Shown here in pieces: positions 62,441 through 64,000 of a stretch of DNA of 64,000 nt. The position numbers were made by a program, and so were the translations under genes. Source of the DNA: Camarhynchus parvulus (lineage: Eukaryota; Chordata; Aves; Passeriformes; Thraupidae); the NCBI RefSeq assembly GCF_901933205.1, contig NC_044573.1, positions 32,733,493 through 32,797,492 of the forward strand, given 5' to 3'. Position 1 is the stretch's first letter. Each line of letters starts with the position of its first letter. The notes under the pieces were generated by a model. The model did not search any database. It was not told where the DNA came from and was given only the letters and a program-made list of their open reading frames with translations.

Positions 62441-64000
62441 CAGTGTGTCCTCAACAGCAACACCTCCACACACCAAGGCAGTCCACAACATTATTTGTGA
62501 TCATTAATAATCAGGAGCCAGGATCTCTATCTTTGTCCCACCTGAAAGTCCAACCAAATCACCATTTGCAAATCAAACTCAAGCCCGCTCTTAAGTAGCA
62601 ATAAACCTATTAATTGACTCTTTTGTGTTATCATTTCCTAATACAGAAAAAAGTAATAAGTGAAAATAAAATGTTTTATTTAGTGAAACCACTCAAGAAG
62701 GTCGGTTCTGTCAATTACAAAAGATGAAACATTCATTTACTGCATTTAACACAGAAAACGTCTCATTTCCAATTAAAAAGCATTGCCTAGGACTTCAGGT
62801 GTTTTTCAACAAATATTACAAATAAAAAAAAAGTGCATATTAGGGTAATCTGTTAAGAGTACTTATGTTTTTCCAGGTGTTTAGTGTGATTGGAGTACCA
62901 CATATTTGCATAACTTTTGGATTTTCTAGACATTAAAAGAGAAGAAAACAGAAAGAGAAGCCTGTGATTTATCAAGTGGTTTTTCAAGAAGGAAGAGTAA
63001 TTTTCCTTTACAAGCCATCTGTACAGTTCACCCTGTATATAATTTTCTGTTCAAGATAACAAAATCATATTTTACGTGTGCGTTTAACATACACAGCACA
63101 GTCCCTCCTCTATTATGTTCCACCACCAGAGGACTCATTAAGAATTACCAATTAACACAACAGCTACACTGGCAGGCACAATAATGAAAGGACATTTACA
63201 CCTTAAAAGTTTGTTTTCTTTCCTCTATTTTTAGCCATTTTCAGGGAGGTGTGGACAACATATTTGTATACAGTTTATGGATGTTTCTACCACAAGGTTT
63301 CTCATAAAGACAAATTGTGATCACCTTCCAATGGCACCTCACAAAATCTCCTGAGTCTTTATTTATTTATATGAAATCCATCACTGAGAAGTCTGGGAGC
63401 ACAAACAGATTAAATACACTCCCTGTGTGCACCAAGGCTGCTGTCGTTGACATTGCCCAAGAAAGAAACTCTAGATTGTATTTTTTTTTCATCCCCTCAA
63501 GCCTGAGCACAGCAGGGAAAGTGTGAACTGAGGTTTCCTTCCTGAGACCAAACCACGCTATTTACTGAGCACCCATTATAGACCAACTGATGGATGCTTA
63601 AGCTGTGGAGAACACCGCAAAGCTTCAAACCTTTCATTTTCTTAACACCTTGATATGCAGTGCTGGAAAGACAGAAAACCTCCAAAAAGGTGCTTGGAAA
63701 TGAAAATTTTAGCTAAAAAATAGTTTACTGTTTGTAAACTGCAAATACATAGCTGGGTTTTTTCCCAAATATAAACATATGCTTTCCCCTGTAATTTCCT
63801 TGGTATGGCTGCCCTCTACCAAAGCACTGGTAAATTGATGCATTTCTTTTTAATGGTCTGAGGTTCAACAGTGCAGTTTCAATGCTGCCAGCCCAGCATC
63901 ACTGTGACACAAACAGAGCATCCCAGGAGATCGTGAATCCATGGAGAAAAAAGAAGAAAAGATGACTTTCCATGGAATTCTTCTGCATAGAGTATAAATT
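62441..64000. other. Non-coding, no gene seen
   Basis: Unique AT-rich DNA with short A or T runs (for example near 62.82 and 63.48 kb). Short unsupported frames only. Confidence 0.6.

Noticed and set aside
1..64000. CRISPR arrays, operons, prophage or other prokaryotic systems
   Set aside because: No regularly spaced repeats, no dense gene packing and no prokaryotic genes; the repeat content is avian.

Overview
The window looks like bird nuclear DNA, most likely from a passerine (songbird). It is AT-rich and CpG-poor. It carries several CR1 non-LTR retrotransposon pieces, including the typical octamer-type 3' tails and the C-terminal ORF2 reading frame. It also carries long terminal repeats (LTRs) of avian endogenous retroviruses of the kind common in songbird genomes. 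The organism call rests on recognising these families from memory, not on a database search.

I find no protein-coding gene, rRNA or tRNA that I can support. The open frames are short, overlap on both strands and have no recognisable domains. The longest (188 codons, minus strand, 28532-29098) is partly a relic of CR1 ORF2. The window is best read as an intergenic desert or the inside of a very large intron.

Layout. 1-14.5 kb: unique non-coding DNA with a near-perfect 24-bp inverted repeat (712-769), a (CA)n tract, a 26-bp tandem duplication (11965-12016) and a local CpG cluster (13144-13438). 14.58-14.99 kb: solo LTR, minus strand. 15.46-16.96 kb: plus-strand CR1 interrupted by a minus-strand CR1 that has lost its reverse transcriptase. 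17-28 kb: unique DNA, a 32-bp tandem duplication (20881-20944) and a TA/CA microsatellite (22341-22480). 28.04-29.06 kb: one clear and one decayed CR1 fragment, both minus. 29-42 kb: unique DNA with one weak exon-like segment. 41.98-42.39 kb: second solo LTR of the same family and orientation as the one at 14.6 kb. 45.7-46.15 kb: unidentified sequence ending in a CR1-like tail. 48.22-48.75 kb: a different, apparently complete solo LTR, plus strand. 60.18-60.53 kb: CR1 fragment of another subfamily, minus. 62.05-62.44 kb: partial LTR of a third type, plus. The rest is unique non-coding DNA.

No genes act together here. The history is one of repeated retroelement insertion, truncation and LTR recombination. 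I found no convincing undescribed system. The best candidates for a second look are the hairpin at 712-769, the nested and internally deleted CR1, and the CpG-retaining segment near 13.3 kb.
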